From: Balneolaceae bacterium SMO_bin1
GTDB lineage: Bacteria > Bacteroidota > Rhodothermia > Balneolales > Balneolaceae
Direction: 5' to 3'
Assembly: GCA_003123965.1 (NCBI GenBank)
Contig: NNSL01000405.1
Span: forward strand, 1 to 9,845
DNA length: 9,845 bases
Under the pieces are notes generated by a model, which was not told where the DNA came from, ran no database searches, and saw only the letters and a list, made by a program, of their open reading frames with translations. Position numbers and translations under genes: made by a program. How positions within the stretch are numbered: position 1 is the stretch's first letter; each line of letters begins with the position of its first letter. Of this stretch, positions 1 through 6,707 are shown piece after piece.

Positions 1-42
1 GGATCTATTTAAGCTTTATATGCATTAAGAAATGCTCAGAGG

Positions 43-1236
43 CTACACCGGCAGCGAAATCTTTCCAAAGTTCACCGCGCGCCCGGTATTTTGTTTTGGG
101 GTGATAGTAAAAGCCTGCCCGGATAGCATTTCGTTAGCCAACACGGCAAAGCACGCCGCTTCTTTAGCATCAGGCAAAAAACCAATGTGCTCAAAAGAAT
201 GTATTTCTCGGTCCAGCAGCTGCTCGATCCACGCAACCAGCTGTTTATTATGCATGCCCCCACCGCTCAAATACACTTCAGGCACATCCTCATCAGAAAC
301 CTCATGAATTAAATTGGCGATACTCTGTGCGGTGAGCCACGTCAATGTGGCAACTAAATCCATATCCTCAATATTTTGCAGGCTTTTTTCCTGTACATGG
401 CGTTGCACCCACTCCCAGTTAAATAGCTCGGGGCCCGTGGTTTTGGGCAGCGGCAGATCAAAAAAGGGGTCCTCGAGCATAGACTTAAGTAGTTCTGGCT
501 GCACCGAACCCCCTGCTGCAATGGCGCCATTATCGTCATATTTCTTATTAAAAAGCTTCTGCGCAGCATGGTTAATGAGCACATTCCCGGGTCCACAATC
601 AGTGGTAATAGGCGCTTCAGCTGATTCCTCTGCAGGCAAATAAGTGAAATTTGAAATGCCTCCAATATTCAGCAATATTCTTGATTGGTTTTTATCACGA
701 AACAGCAATTCGTCAACCAAGGCTACCATAGGCGCGCCTTCTCCGCCTGCCGCTGTATGCTTTTGCCGGAAATCGCTGATGGTAAGGATGCCCGTTTTCC
801 TGGCAATGTGATCCCCGTCGGCAATTTGCAGCGTTGCGTTTGGCATGGCTCCAATATTGTGGCGTGTTTTAGGGGCGTGATAAATGGTTTGCCCATGGCT
901 GGCAATACAGTCGATTTCTGCCGGCTCCACATGCCATTCTCGCAGCGCTTCCAGCACTAAATCGGCGTGGTATTCGCCCAAAAATGAATGAAGTAGCGTA
1001 ATTTGCTGCAGTTTAGGCGCTTCCTTAGAGGCGACCTCTTCCAGTTGCTCAGCAATATTCGCCGGATATGGCACCGTTTTAAATTCACGCAGTTGCACAT
1101 CGGTTTGAGAGCCGGTTCCCGAAATATCGCACAGGGCAATATCAAGCCCATCGAGCGAGGTGCCCGACATCAACCCGATGATGAATTTTTCTTTTTTTAC
1201 TGCGATTTCTGAAAGCTGCCGTATGGAGTGATTCAT
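43..1236 (-). CDS. anmK: Anhydro-N-acetylmuramic acid kinase
   Basis: Cytoplasmic sugar kinase that phosphorylates and opens 1,6-anhydro-MurNAc released in peptidoglycan turnover, giving MurNAc-6-phosphate for recycling. The 397-residue product shows the family signatures in order: GLMSGTSLDGLD at 21-32 (N-terminal ATP-binding loop), SHGQTIYHAP from 113, GGEGAPMV near 164, NIGGISN at 190-196, DCGPGN at 213-218 (the family's DTGPGN catalytic loop), SGGGMHN at 324-330 and an EAACFAVLA tail segment near 359. The length is close to the usual 360-400. The frame stays open to a GTG at 1326, but I chose the ATG at 1236 because family homology begins shortly after it and a good -7 promoter box lies between the two at 1301-1312. 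It is transcribed away from the small acidic gene at 1331. No terminator is visible in the 42 bases after its stop. Confidence 0.95.
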   Translation of the reverse strand: MNHSIRQLSEIAVKKEKFIIGLMSGTSLDGLDIALCDISGTGSQTDVQLREFKTVPYPANIAEQLEEVASKEAPKLQQITLLHSFLGEYHADLVLEALREWHVEPAEIDCIASHGQTIYHAPKTRHNIGAMPNATLQIADGDHIARKTGILTISDFRQKHTAAGGEGAPMVALVDELLFRDKNQSRILLNIGGISNFTYLPAEESAEAPITTDCGPGNVLINHAAQKLFNKKYDDNGAIAAGGSVQPELLKSMLEDPFFDLPLPKTTGPELFNWEWVQRHVQEKSLQNIEDMDLVATLTWLTAQSIANLIHEVSDEDVPEVYLSGGGMHNKQLVAWIEQLLDREIHSFEHIGFLPDAKEAACFAVLANEMLSGQAFTITPKQNTGRAVNFGKISLPV

Positions 1237-1300
1237 GAATCTGATCTGGGCGTTAAATTGCGTATTATGCACATCGTTTCTATGTTCAGGCTTAAAATGA

Positions 1301-1312
1301 GGTGCAAATATA
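1301..1312 (-). promoter_or_regulatory. Bacteroidota-type -7 promoter box for anmK
   Basis: Read on the minus strand this is TATATTTGCACC, an exact match to the Bacteroidota -7 consensus TAnnTTTG followed by the GCACC extension seen at other sites in this window. It lies about 65 bases upstream of the ATG at 1236, which gives a reasonable leader. No clear TTG is present at the -33 distance. It also supports the downstream ATG over the GTG at 1326, which would lie upstream of transcription. The assignment is by motif only. Confidence 0.55.
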
Positions 1313-1330
1313 CAACACGCAATCACTTTT

Positions 1331-1582
1331 ATGGCAGAGTTTAACGAGCAGGATTACGAAGATTATGAAAAAGACATTGAAGTACTTGTGGATACCCTTC
1401 GGCAGTGTTTCTTGGCCGATAAAGCCCGCTATTACGTGGCAGGGCATCAAAACACACTATTTATAGAAATTGAAGGACTCGATGAGCTCAGCGAAGAAGA
1501 AATAACCGAAGTGGCTGAACCGGTACTCGATGAACTGGATTTAGATTTTGATGAAATTTCGCTCGTGCCACTTACCGCATAA
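1331..1582 (+). CDS. Small, highly acidic hypothetical protein
   Basis: An 83-residue protein of unrecognised family. It holds 25 Asp/Glu against 4 Lys/Arg, so it is strongly anionic. There is no signal peptide or membrane segment. The order suggests a compact alpha/beta fold: an N-terminal acidic helix (residues 1-28), a YYVAGHQNTLFIEIEG segment (about 33-48) that looks like a beta-hairpin, then an acidic helix LSEEEITEVAEPVLDEL and a final strand. It contains a single Cys (residue 26). The ATG at 1331 is the first of the frame and has no Shine-Dalgarno. A possible promoter is TTG at 1258-1260 plus TATGTTCA at 1281-1288, 20 bases apart, but it is weak. It is divergent from anmK with a shared 94-base upstream region and is followed by a hairpin at 1594-1625. 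That it is a real gene is supported by the clean fit between flanking signals, but no function can be assigned. Confidence 0.75.
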   Translation: MAEFNEQDYEDYEKDIEVLVDTLRQCFLADKARYYVAGHQNTLFIEIEGLDELSEEEITEVAEPVLDELDLDFDEISLVPLTA

Positions 1583-1593
1583 CATTATTTAAC

Positions 1594-1625
1594 AATAGCT
1601 TCATTTTACCCTGAAGGTAGCTATT
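1594..1625 (+). terminator. Possible terminator hairpin after the acidic-protein gene
   Basis: An inverted repeat begins 12 bases after the stop at 1582. AATAGC (1594-1599) pairs with GCTATT (1620-1625), and TACC (1607-1610) pairs with GGTA (1616-1619) around a CTGAA loop. The 3' arm is ten continuous paired bases, while the 5' arm has a 7-base bulge. A T-rich stretch follows (TATTTTATTT from 1629), but not a clean T-run. It may end the small gene's transcript or act in the leader of the next gene. Confidence 0.3.
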
Positions 1626-1630
1626 CGTAT

Positions 1631-1638
1631 TTTATTTG
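1631..1638 (+). promoter_or_regulatory. Candidate -7 box for the threonine synthase gene
   Basis: TTTATTTG matches the TAnnTTTG consensus with one mismatch (T for A at position 2) and lies 25 bases upstream of the ATG at 1663. No TTG is seen at the -33 position, so this is a weak call. Confidence 0.25.
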
Positions 1639-1662
1639 ACATGCTTAAATAAAAATCACCCC

Positions 1663-3366
1663 ATGGAGAGTACCAACACCGGTTACGAACTGCGATGCGT
1701 GGCCAACAATCATTTGAACTCGGCGAAGGAAACCACCACCTACTGCACCCAGTGCGAAAGCGTGCTGCGGGTTCATTATAACGAGCCCTCAGAAAAAATT
1801 CAGTTCCCGCTGGAGTCCGTCGTTCCTGAACCGTTGAAAACGAAGCCTACTGCACTTAAAAAACTCGATCGCCTTTCGGAAACCTACGAAGCGGATTTAT
1901 GGGCCAAGCTGGAGTTTGAACATCCCACCGGGTGCTTTAAAGACCGCGGCAGCTTTATTGAAGTGCAGAAAGCGCTGGAGCTGGGCGCTGATGCCATTTG
2001 TCTGGCCTCAACAGGAAATATGGCCGCCTCGGTAGCGGCCTACGCGTGCTATTTTAATATTCCGTGCTTTGTATTTGTACCCGAAAAAACAACTGAAGCC
2101 AAGCTTGCCCAAGCCACTATTTATGATGCCAACATCATTCGCATTAAAGGCTCTTTCAGCACGTGTGAACAGCTTTGCCGTGAGTTTGCCAAGTCGGGCA
2201 ATTATTACCTGGCGGGTGATTTTGTGTTCCGCGAGGAAGGCCAAAAATCGTTTTCCTATGAACTGATTGAACAGGGCGGGCATGATTTTGACTACATTTT
2301 TATCCCGATTGGCTGCGGCACCAATTTTGGCGCAATCTACAAAGGTTTTAAAGAAATGAAGGCCGCAGGCTCCATCGACCATATTCCGCGCTTTGTAGCG
2401 GTACAGCCCGAGCAGTGCTCTCCGGTGGTTGATGGTATTTTCAAAAAGGAAAAAATAGTAAAGCACCAAGTACAAACCATGGCCAGTTCGGTAGCCGTGC
2501 CCGATCCGGTTGATTTTTACAAGGTGCTAGAAGGCATCGAGGAGTCAGACGGTTCTGCACATACTGTTTCGGAAAACGAGATCTTGGACGCGCTAAAAGA
2601 ACTGGCTGACCGTGAAGGCCACTTTACCGAACCGGCCGGCGCTATTCCGCTTGCTACATTCAAAAAGCATCATGACAAATTTAAAGGTAAAAAATGCTTG
2701 TTTAACGTTACGGGTTCTGGACTCAAAGATACCAACGTAGTCACCAAACACTCGTTATCGTCCCCCGTGCTTTCACCCGATCTGGACAAAGTGATTAACT
2801 ATGTGAACTCCGGATTTATTGAGATGCAAAAACAGTCGTGGGGTAAATCGCGCGACACCTTTATGGCCAATCTCAAAATGGACGAAGAGCACAAGAAGCT
2901 CTATGACGATTATGTTTCTGATTTCAATAAAAAAGGTAAAACGCTGAGCAACAATGAGATGGAAGTACTGCAATCGCTCGTTTTTAATGAAGATATTGAT
3001 CTGCAGTACCCGGTAGAAGTGCTCGACTACAAACTTACCATGCGAAAGCACGGGCTCGTGCAAGCCACCGTTAAGCTTGATATTGAGGGACGCGAAGTAA
3101 TATCCGAGGCAAAAGGCGTGGGCCCCATCGACGCCATTCTCACCGCTATCAAATCAGAAACCGATAATGTGTTTCTGCTGAATGTGAAAAATCACGAAGT
3201 TGAAATTCTCAGCCCGGATACTGAATCGTTGGTGATGGTAACCCTAACGCTGACCAACCAAGATCAAGAGTGGGTATCAAAAAGCGCATCACCCGACACG
3301 CTCGAAGCTGTAATTCAGGCATTCACCAAGGGCTTGGCGATCGCCACTAAGAAAAGTGTGGTGTAG
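1663..3366 (+). CDS. thrC: Threonine synthase-like PLP enzyme with C-terminal LeuA-type regulatory domain
   Basis: Likely converts O-phosphohomoserine to threonine. The 567-residue product has three parts. Residues 1-40 hold a partial zinc-ribbon (C12, C28, C31; the usual fourth Cys is absent). Residues about 45-365 form a fold-type II PLP core with CFKDRGS (Schiff-base K93), ASTGNMAAS at 115-123, IGCGTNFG at 216-223 for phosphate binding, FTEPAGAIPL at 321-330, and TGSGLKD at 350-356, which is typical of threonine synthase. Residues about 383-567 are extra. GKSRDTFMANL (394-404) and the helix after it resemble the LeuA linker, and YPVEVLDY, AKGVGPIDAILTAI and a final SASPDTLEAV helix resemble the LeuA allosteric domain. 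I chose the ATG at 1663; a TTG at 1636 is also in frame but adds nothing recognisable. It converges with msrA across a 30-base gap with no clear terminator. A threonine synthase paralogue with another substrate remains possible. Confidence 0.88.
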   Translation: MESTNTGYELRCVANNHLNSAKETTTYCTQCESVLRVHYNEPSEKIQFPLESVVPEPLKTKPTALKKLDRLSETYEADLWAKLEFEHPTGCFKDRGSFIEVQKALELGADAICLASTGNMAASVAAYACYFNIPCFVFVPEKTTEAKLAQATIYDANIIRIKGSFSTCEQLCREFAKSGNYYLAGDFVFREEGQKSFSYELIEQGGHDFDYIFIPIGCGTNFGAIYKGFKEMKAAGSIDHIPRFVAVQPEQCSPVVDGIFKKEKIVKHQVQTMASSVAVPDPVDFYKVLEGIEESDGSAHTVSENEILDALKELADREGHFTEPAGAIPLATFKKHHDKFKGKKCLFNVTGSGLKDTNVVTKHSLSSPVLSPDLDKVINYVNSGFIEMQKQSWGKSRDTFMANLKMDEEHKKLYDDYVSDFNKKGKTLSNNEMEVLQSLVFNEDIDLQYPVEVLDYKLTMRKHGLVQATVKLDIEGREVISEAKGVGPIDAILTAIKSETDNVFLLNVKNHEVEILSPDTESLVMVTLTLTNQDQEWVSKSASPDTLEAVIQAFTKGLAIATKKSVV

Positions 3367-3396
3367 CTTTCAATAGCAGTAGCTTAAGCGCCAGAT

Positions 3397-4068
3397 CTAC
3401 TTATATTCCTCTTTGAGCAGATCGTTAAACTCCTTCATAAATTTTTCGACCTTCGGCTTCGACACATTCACGATGTATGAATCGTTGGGGTGCGCGTCAT
3501 AATAACCCTGGTGATAGTCTTCGGCCGGCCAAAACTTGTCGTACTCAGTGAATTTGGTCACGATAGCGCCTTCCTCGTACTTTCCCGACGCCTCAAGCTG
3601 TTCTTTTATTTCGCGTGCAATTTGCAGCTCTTCCTGGTTCTGGTAAAATATGGCAGAACGATACTGCTTGCCGATATCCGGCCCCTGGCGGTTTAGCTGG
3701 GTTGGATCATGTGAACCGTAGAAAACCTTCACTAGTTGCGTGTAAGTAATTTCCTCCGGATTGTAACGCACACGCACGGCCTCGGCGTATTCCGTTTCTC
3801 CGGCGGCTACTTCTTTGTAGGTGGGATTGGGCTTATTGCCGCCCGCATAACCCGACACAACCTCTTCTACACCCTTCACACGTTCAAAAACTGCTTCGGT
3901 GCACCAAAAGCAACCGCTGGCAAAATAAGCGGTTTCCAAATCGGCAAGTTGCTCTTGCGTAAGCGTAACCTCCTCATTGGATTTCTGCTGCGGGGCCTCT
4001 TGGGCCGAGCAGCTTGCGATCATTAACAATGAAAGTAAGAGCGCGCCGATGTTTGATATCAGTCTCAT
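3397..4068 (-). CDS. msrA: Peptide methionine sulfoxide reductase MsrA, predicted lipoprotein
   Basis: Reduces methionine-S-sulfoxide in proteins. The 223-residue product starts with a lipoprotein signal (hydrophobic residues 7-18, lipobox IAS-C20), then a 25-residue linker rich in Gln and Glu, then the MsrA domain. GCFWC at 52-56 carries the catalytic C53. YAEAVRVRYNPEEITY, GSHDPTQLNRQGPDIG and QYRSAIFY follow the family pattern, and AEDYHQGY lies near the end. Only three Cys are present (20, 53, 56): the usual C-terminal resolving Cys is replaced in SYIVNVSKPK, so C56 or an outside thiol would have to resolve the sulfenic acid. Lipidation predicts a site on the periplasmic face of an inner or outer membrane, where it would repair envelope proteins. 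It lies 145 bases downstream of dapD on the same strand, so read-through is possible. Its own leader shows no good -7 box. Confidence 0.95.
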   Translation of the reverse strand: MRLISNIGALLLSLLMIASCSAQEAPQQKSNEEVTLTQEQLADLETAYFASGCFWCTEAVFERVKGVEEVVSGYAGGNKPNPTYKEVAAGETEYAEAVRVRYNPEEITYTQLVKVFYGSHDPTQLNRQGPDIGKQYRSAIFYQNQEELQIAREIKEQLEASGKYEEGAIVTKFTEYDKFWPAEDYHQGYYDAHPNDSYIVNVSKPKVEKFMKEFNDLLKEEYK

Positions 4069-4111
4069 GGTAATCGAGATTCTTAATTTACATTCATATA
4101 TAAAACTGTAG

Positions 4112-4132
4112 AAGCAGGCACTTATTCTGCTT
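4112..4132 (-). terminator. Hairpin between dapD and msrA, possible terminator
   Basis: AAGCAG (4112-4117) and CTGCTT (4127-4132) form a perfect 6-base inverted repeat with a 9-base loop. On the minus strand it lies about 80 bases after the dapD stop and about 45 before the msrA ATG, and is followed by TTTTATATA a few bases later. It could end the dapBAD transcript or be an msrA leader structure. The stem is short, so confidence is low. Confidence 0.3.
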
Positions 4133-4179
4133 TCGGTGATATTAATCAGCTTCCGACCTTATTCGTTCCGGTTCTTCAC

Positions 4180-4213
4180 AAAGCAGCAAGGCGTGATAAA
4201 TAATGACTGCTTT
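4180..4213 (-). repeat. Inverted repeat directly after the dapD stop
   Basis: AAAGCAG (4180-4186) and CTGCTTT (4207-4213) are a perfect 7-base inverted repeat with a 20-base spacer, touching the dapD stop codon at 4214-4216. The same 6-base core recurs in the hairpin at 4112-4132, so the arms can also pair across the two structures. The long loop makes a simple terminator unlikely. Confidence 0.3.
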
Positions 4214-4966
4214 TTACCGGAGAGCCTCTTCGAGCTCAAGTGACGCATCGCTCTGCTCATCACGGTATTTTACAATAATTGGACAGGCCATGCTCAGTCC
4301 TTGCTCTTGGGCCCAATCGCCGCCCACTGGACGACTGCCGGGAATAACAACCGCATTCTCGGGAATAGCAGCTCCTTTCTCCAGCTTTTTATTATGTACG
4401 CAATCATACACCGGAATGGATTTAGACAAGGTTACACCAGGCGCAATTACGGCTCCCTTTTTTACCTGAACGCCTTCTACAATCACCGAGCCTGCGCCGA
4501 TAAAGCAGTCGTCTTCAATTACTACGGGTGAAAGTCCTACCGGCTCAAGAACGCCGCCAAGCTGTACACCCGCCGATAGATGTACATTTTTGCCCACTTG
4601 TGCGCAGGAACCGACCAGCGCGTGGCTGTCTACCATGGCTCCTTCATCTACATAAGCGCCAACATTGATGTAAGCCGGAGGCATAATAATCACCCCTGGC
4701 GCTACATACGCACCATGCCGCACGGATGATCCTCCGGGAACGAGGCGAACATTGTCTTCCACCTGGAATTTTCGCGGCGGTAAATTATCCTTATCAACAA
4801 ATCCATCATAAATGCCGCCGTAGGCCATATTTTCGCCGGCGCCGAACGAAGCCAGAATAGCCTCTTTAACTTCAACATTTGCTTTCCATTCTCCATCTAC
4901 GGGATTTGCTGCTCGTACTTCTCCCTTCTCAAGCTGATTCAGGACATCTTTCCAGTTATTCTGCAT
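4214..4966 (-). CDS. dapD: 2,3,4,5-tetrahydropyridine-2,6-dicarboxylate N-succinyltransferase
   Basis: Cytoplasmic enzyme that transfers succinyl from succinyl-CoA to tetrahydrodipicolinate, committing the lysine/diaminopimelate pathway to the succinylase route. The 250-residue product has a short N-terminal helical part (1-70), then a left-handed beta-helix of hexapeptide repeats (about 72-210) and a C-terminal tail ending in LEEALR. Family blocks are clear: VPGGSSVRHGAYVAPG from 76, MPPAYINVGAYVDEGAMVD from 95, GSCAQVGKNVHLSAG from 119, GGVLEPVG from 137, IEDDCFIGAGS from 150 and ACPIIVKYRDEQS from 227. It is slightly shorter than the proteobacterial enzyme (about 270). It probably shares a transcript with dapA, whose stop lies 42 bases upstream; there is no promoter box or Shine-Dalgarno in that gap. 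Confidence 0.96.
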   Translation of the reverse strand: MQNNWKDVLNQLEKGEVRAANPVDGEWKANVEVKEAILASFGAGENMAYGGIYDGFVDKDNLPPRKFQVEDNVRLVPGGSSVRHGAYVAPGVIIMPPAYINVGAYVDEGAMVDSHALVGSCAQVGKNVHLSAGVQLGGVLEPVGLSPVVIEDDCFIGAGSVIVEGVQVKKGAVIAPGVTLSKSIPVYDCVHNKKLEKGAAIPENAVVIPGSRPVGGDWAQEQGLSMACPIIVKYRDEQSDASLELEEALR

Positions 4967-5008
4967 TGTGTAGAAATCTTAAAATTAGGTTATAGTGTAT
5001 CAAAAAAG

Positions 5009-5893
5009 TTAGCTTGTAGAATCCAGCCAATCAGTAATTCGTTGGTCTGCCTCTAACAAAAAATGCGGATCTTCAATTTCTTGGGCGGTCAGCGGAGCTC
5101 GCAGTGCGGGTGATGAGATCCATCCTTTTTCTGCAAGCAACACTTTTGTTGGAATAGGATTTGACGCAGCAAACAGTGCATCCGAACATTCCTGCCAAAG
5201 CGGAAGAAGTTCGGGGCCGCGCCCCTGCAGGCACCATTCAACGTAGCGATGCGTTGCTTCAGGCCATACGTTTGCCATAACCGAAACCAGCCCCGCGCAA
5301 CCGGCCGCTGCAAAAAAGGGAGTCAGCGCGTCATCACCACTGTAAACCGGAAGCTCCGGCGCTCGTTTTCGAAATTCCTGATAATCAACCACACTGCCGC
5401 TGGCCTCCTTCAAGGCATATAAGTTGGGGTGATCCGAAACGGCATCGAGGGCATCCGGATGCATTTTCACCCCGGTGCGTGAAGGCACATTGTAAAGCAT
5501 GCACGGCTTGTCGGCGGCATCCATCAGCGAATCAAACCAGTGGATTTGGCCCTTTACATTTGGTTTGGCATATAGCGGGGTGACCAGCAAAAAGCTGTCG
5601 ATTTCAAACTGGTTGCAATAGGCCATCCACTCGAGCTGTTCGCGCAAATTGAACCCGCCAACGCCTACCATCAACGGTACATTAATATTTAGGTTAGCTG
5701 CAGTTTTTACCACTTCCTGTTTATCCTCAAGAGAAAGTGCAAGTCCTTCACCGGTGCTACCCAGAATGAGCACGCCATTGCCGGCTTCATCCTGTTTATG
5801 AATTAACGATGCCAGCTCATCCCGGTTGATTTCACCATTTTGCTTCATCGGCGTAACCAGTGCCGTCCAGAGAATCGTGTCGTTTAAACGCAT
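5009..5893 (-). CDS. dapA: 4-hydroxy-tetrahydrodipicolinate synthase
   Basis: Condenses pyruvate with aspartate-4-semialdehyde in the first committed step toward diaminopimelate and lysine. The 294-residue product is a TIM barrel of normal family length. The catalytic lysine is K162 in YALKEASG, the proton-relay Tyr is Y134 in LYNVPSRTG, and the GSTGEG loop at 45-50 supplies the Ser/Thr and Glu next to the active site (most DapAs have GTTGE). TPLYAKP at 105-111 carries the second Tyr. The YNVPSRTG block favours DapA over N-acetylneuraminate lyase or other members of the superfamily, and its position between dapB and dapD agrees. Only three bases separate its ATG from the dapB stop, so the two genes are almost certainly co-transcribed and translationally coupled. 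Confidence 0.95.
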   Translation of the reverse strand: MRLNDTILWTALVTPMKQNGEINRDELASLIHKQDEAGNGVLILGSTGEGLALSLEDKQEVVKTAANLNINVPLMVGVGGFNLREQLEWMAYCNQFEIDSFLLVTPLYAKPNVKGQIHWFDSLMDAADKPCMLYNVPSRTGVKMHPDALDAVSDHPNLYALKEASGSVVDYQEFRKRAPELPVYSGDDALTPFFAAAGCAGLVSVMANVWPEATHRYVEWCLQGRGPELLPLWQECSDALFAASNPIPTKVLLAEKGWISSPALRAPLTAQEIEDPHFLLEADQRITDWLDSTS

Positions 5894-5896
5894 GAT

Positions 5897-6580
5897 TTAA
5901 GATAGTTTTTTGTCAAAAAGTGTTTCCATTGTATAAAAACCGGGCTCAAGCGTTTCGTCTAGCAGCTGTTCTGCAGCCCAGAGTGCTCCTTCAGCAAACA
6001 CGGCACGATCGTGCGCACGATGGCGCAGGCGAATGGTTTCGTGGTCGGTTTCTAACAAAAGCTTGTGAATACCTTTGATATCGCCTTTACGCTCTGAGGT
6101 GATTTGGGCATCTTTGCCCAACCATTCACGCCACGATAATGCCGTGCCGCTAGGCGCATCCTGCTTATCGGTATGGTGCACTTCGTGTATCGAAAATTCG
6201 GGTTGATCCAGCATTTCCGAACCTTTGCCGATAATTTGCAGACATCGCCGCACGATGTTCATGCCCAGACTAAAATTCGAGGCCCGCATCCACTTCATGC
6301 CGTTGGCCGCAAGCGTATCATCTAATTGCTGATGCGGCCAGTTGTATCCCGTACTGCCCCAAGCGGCCGCAATTCCGGCTTCCATTACTACATCTAGGAT
6401 ATCATCAACCGCTGAGCCGGGCACAAAAATAATGGCTGCATCGGCTGGTTTAAGGGCCTCCACGGTAGGGGGATTCTCACGATCGAATGGCCCAACAAGC
6501 TGATGTTCTTCTATTAATTTAACTACTTCACTGCCTGTTTTTCCAGTGCCAATCACGGCTATTTTCATCATGGCTGTCAT
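5897..6580 (-). CDS. dapB: 4-hydroxy-tetrahydrodipicolinate reductase
   Basis: NAD(P)H-dependent reductase acting on the DapA product to give tetrahydrodipicolinate, the DapD substrate. The 227-residue product is the compact form usual in Bacteroidota-like bacteria (E. coli DapB is about 270). The N-terminal Rossmann fold has MKIAVIGTGKTG at 5-16; the substrate block HEVHHTDKQDAPSGTA at 132-147 holds the catalytic His pair and Lys. A GSTGYN segment at 75-80 corresponds to the hinge region. The start is uncertain by a few residues: ATGs occur at 6580, 6571 and 6568, and homology begins at the last, but the short difference does not affect the domain. It is the first gene of dapB-dapA-dapD, with a long leader containing a hairpin at 6593-6638. 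Confidence 0.95.
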   Translation of the reverse strand: MTAMMKIAVIGTGKTGSEVVKLIEEHQLVGPFDRENPPTVEALKPADAAIIFVPGSAVDDILDVVMEAGIAAAWGSTGYNWPHQQLDDTLAANGMKWMRASNFSLGMNIVRRCLQIIGKGSEMLDQPEFSIHEVHHTDKQDAPSGTALSWREWLGKDAQITSERKGDIKGIHKLLLETDHETIRLRHRAHDRAVFAEGALWAAEQLLDETLEPGFYTMETLFDKKLS

Positions 6581-6592
6581 ATTTTACATTTC

Positions 6593-6638
6593 TGCGTGTT
6601 TCCGGCTTCACCCGGAACAACAATAATGAAAACACGCA
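6593..6638 (-). promoter_or_regulatory. Hairpin-forming repeat in the dapB leader
   Basis: Two overlapping inverted repeats lie 12 bases upstream of the dapB start. The outer is TGCGTGTTT (6593-6601) with AAACACGCA (6630-6638), nine perfect base pairs. The inner is TTCCGG (6600-6605) with CCGGAA (6612-6617) around a 6-base loop. They share bases 6600-6601, so the two stems partly compete. There is no terminating gene on the plus side here, so a regulatory leader for dapB is the simplest reading. It does not look like the much larger lysine riboswitch. Confidence 0.45.
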
Positions 6639-6679
6639 ATGCCCATTGTTTTAGCTTAACCACAGAAGTATAAGCTTTT

Positions 6680-6696
6680 CATGATGCATAATCATG
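6680..6696. promoter_or_regulatory. Palindrome, possible operator in divergent region
   Basis: CATGAT-GCATA-ATCATG is a perfect 6-base inverted repeat with a 5-base spacer. It ends 11 bases before the -7 box at 6708, so it covers the -33 region of that promoter and lies between two divergent genes (dapB and the DUF819 gene). The size and placement fit a dimeric regulator site, but no regulator gene is in the window. Confidence 0.35.
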
Positions 6697-6707
6697 CCCA
6701 AAAAAGA

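Noticed and set aside
1..42. Terminator or gene fragment left of anmK
   Set aside because: The 42 bases are A/T-rich with no stem and no frame long enough to judge.
1237..1326. Extended anmK start at the GTG at 1326
   Set aside because: The added 30 residues are not typical of the family and the start would lie upstream of the best promoter box at 1301-1312.
2008..2475. A 155-codon open frame on the minus strand inside the threonine synthase gene
   Set aside because: It lies antisense to the PLP core, which has all its catalytic motifs on the plus strand; the translated product is basic and low in recognisable motifs, as expected of a shadow frame.
3367..3396. Terminator between the convergent thrC and msrA genes
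   Set aside because: The 30 bases show only a 4-base GCTT/AAGC pairing and a short direct repeat (TAGCTT); nothing like a stable stem with a T-run.
6665..6675. TATACT-like -10 box for dapB on the minus strand
   Set aside because: The nearest TTG-type upstream element is 23-26 bases away, too far for a good promoter, and it is a poor match to TAnnTTTG.
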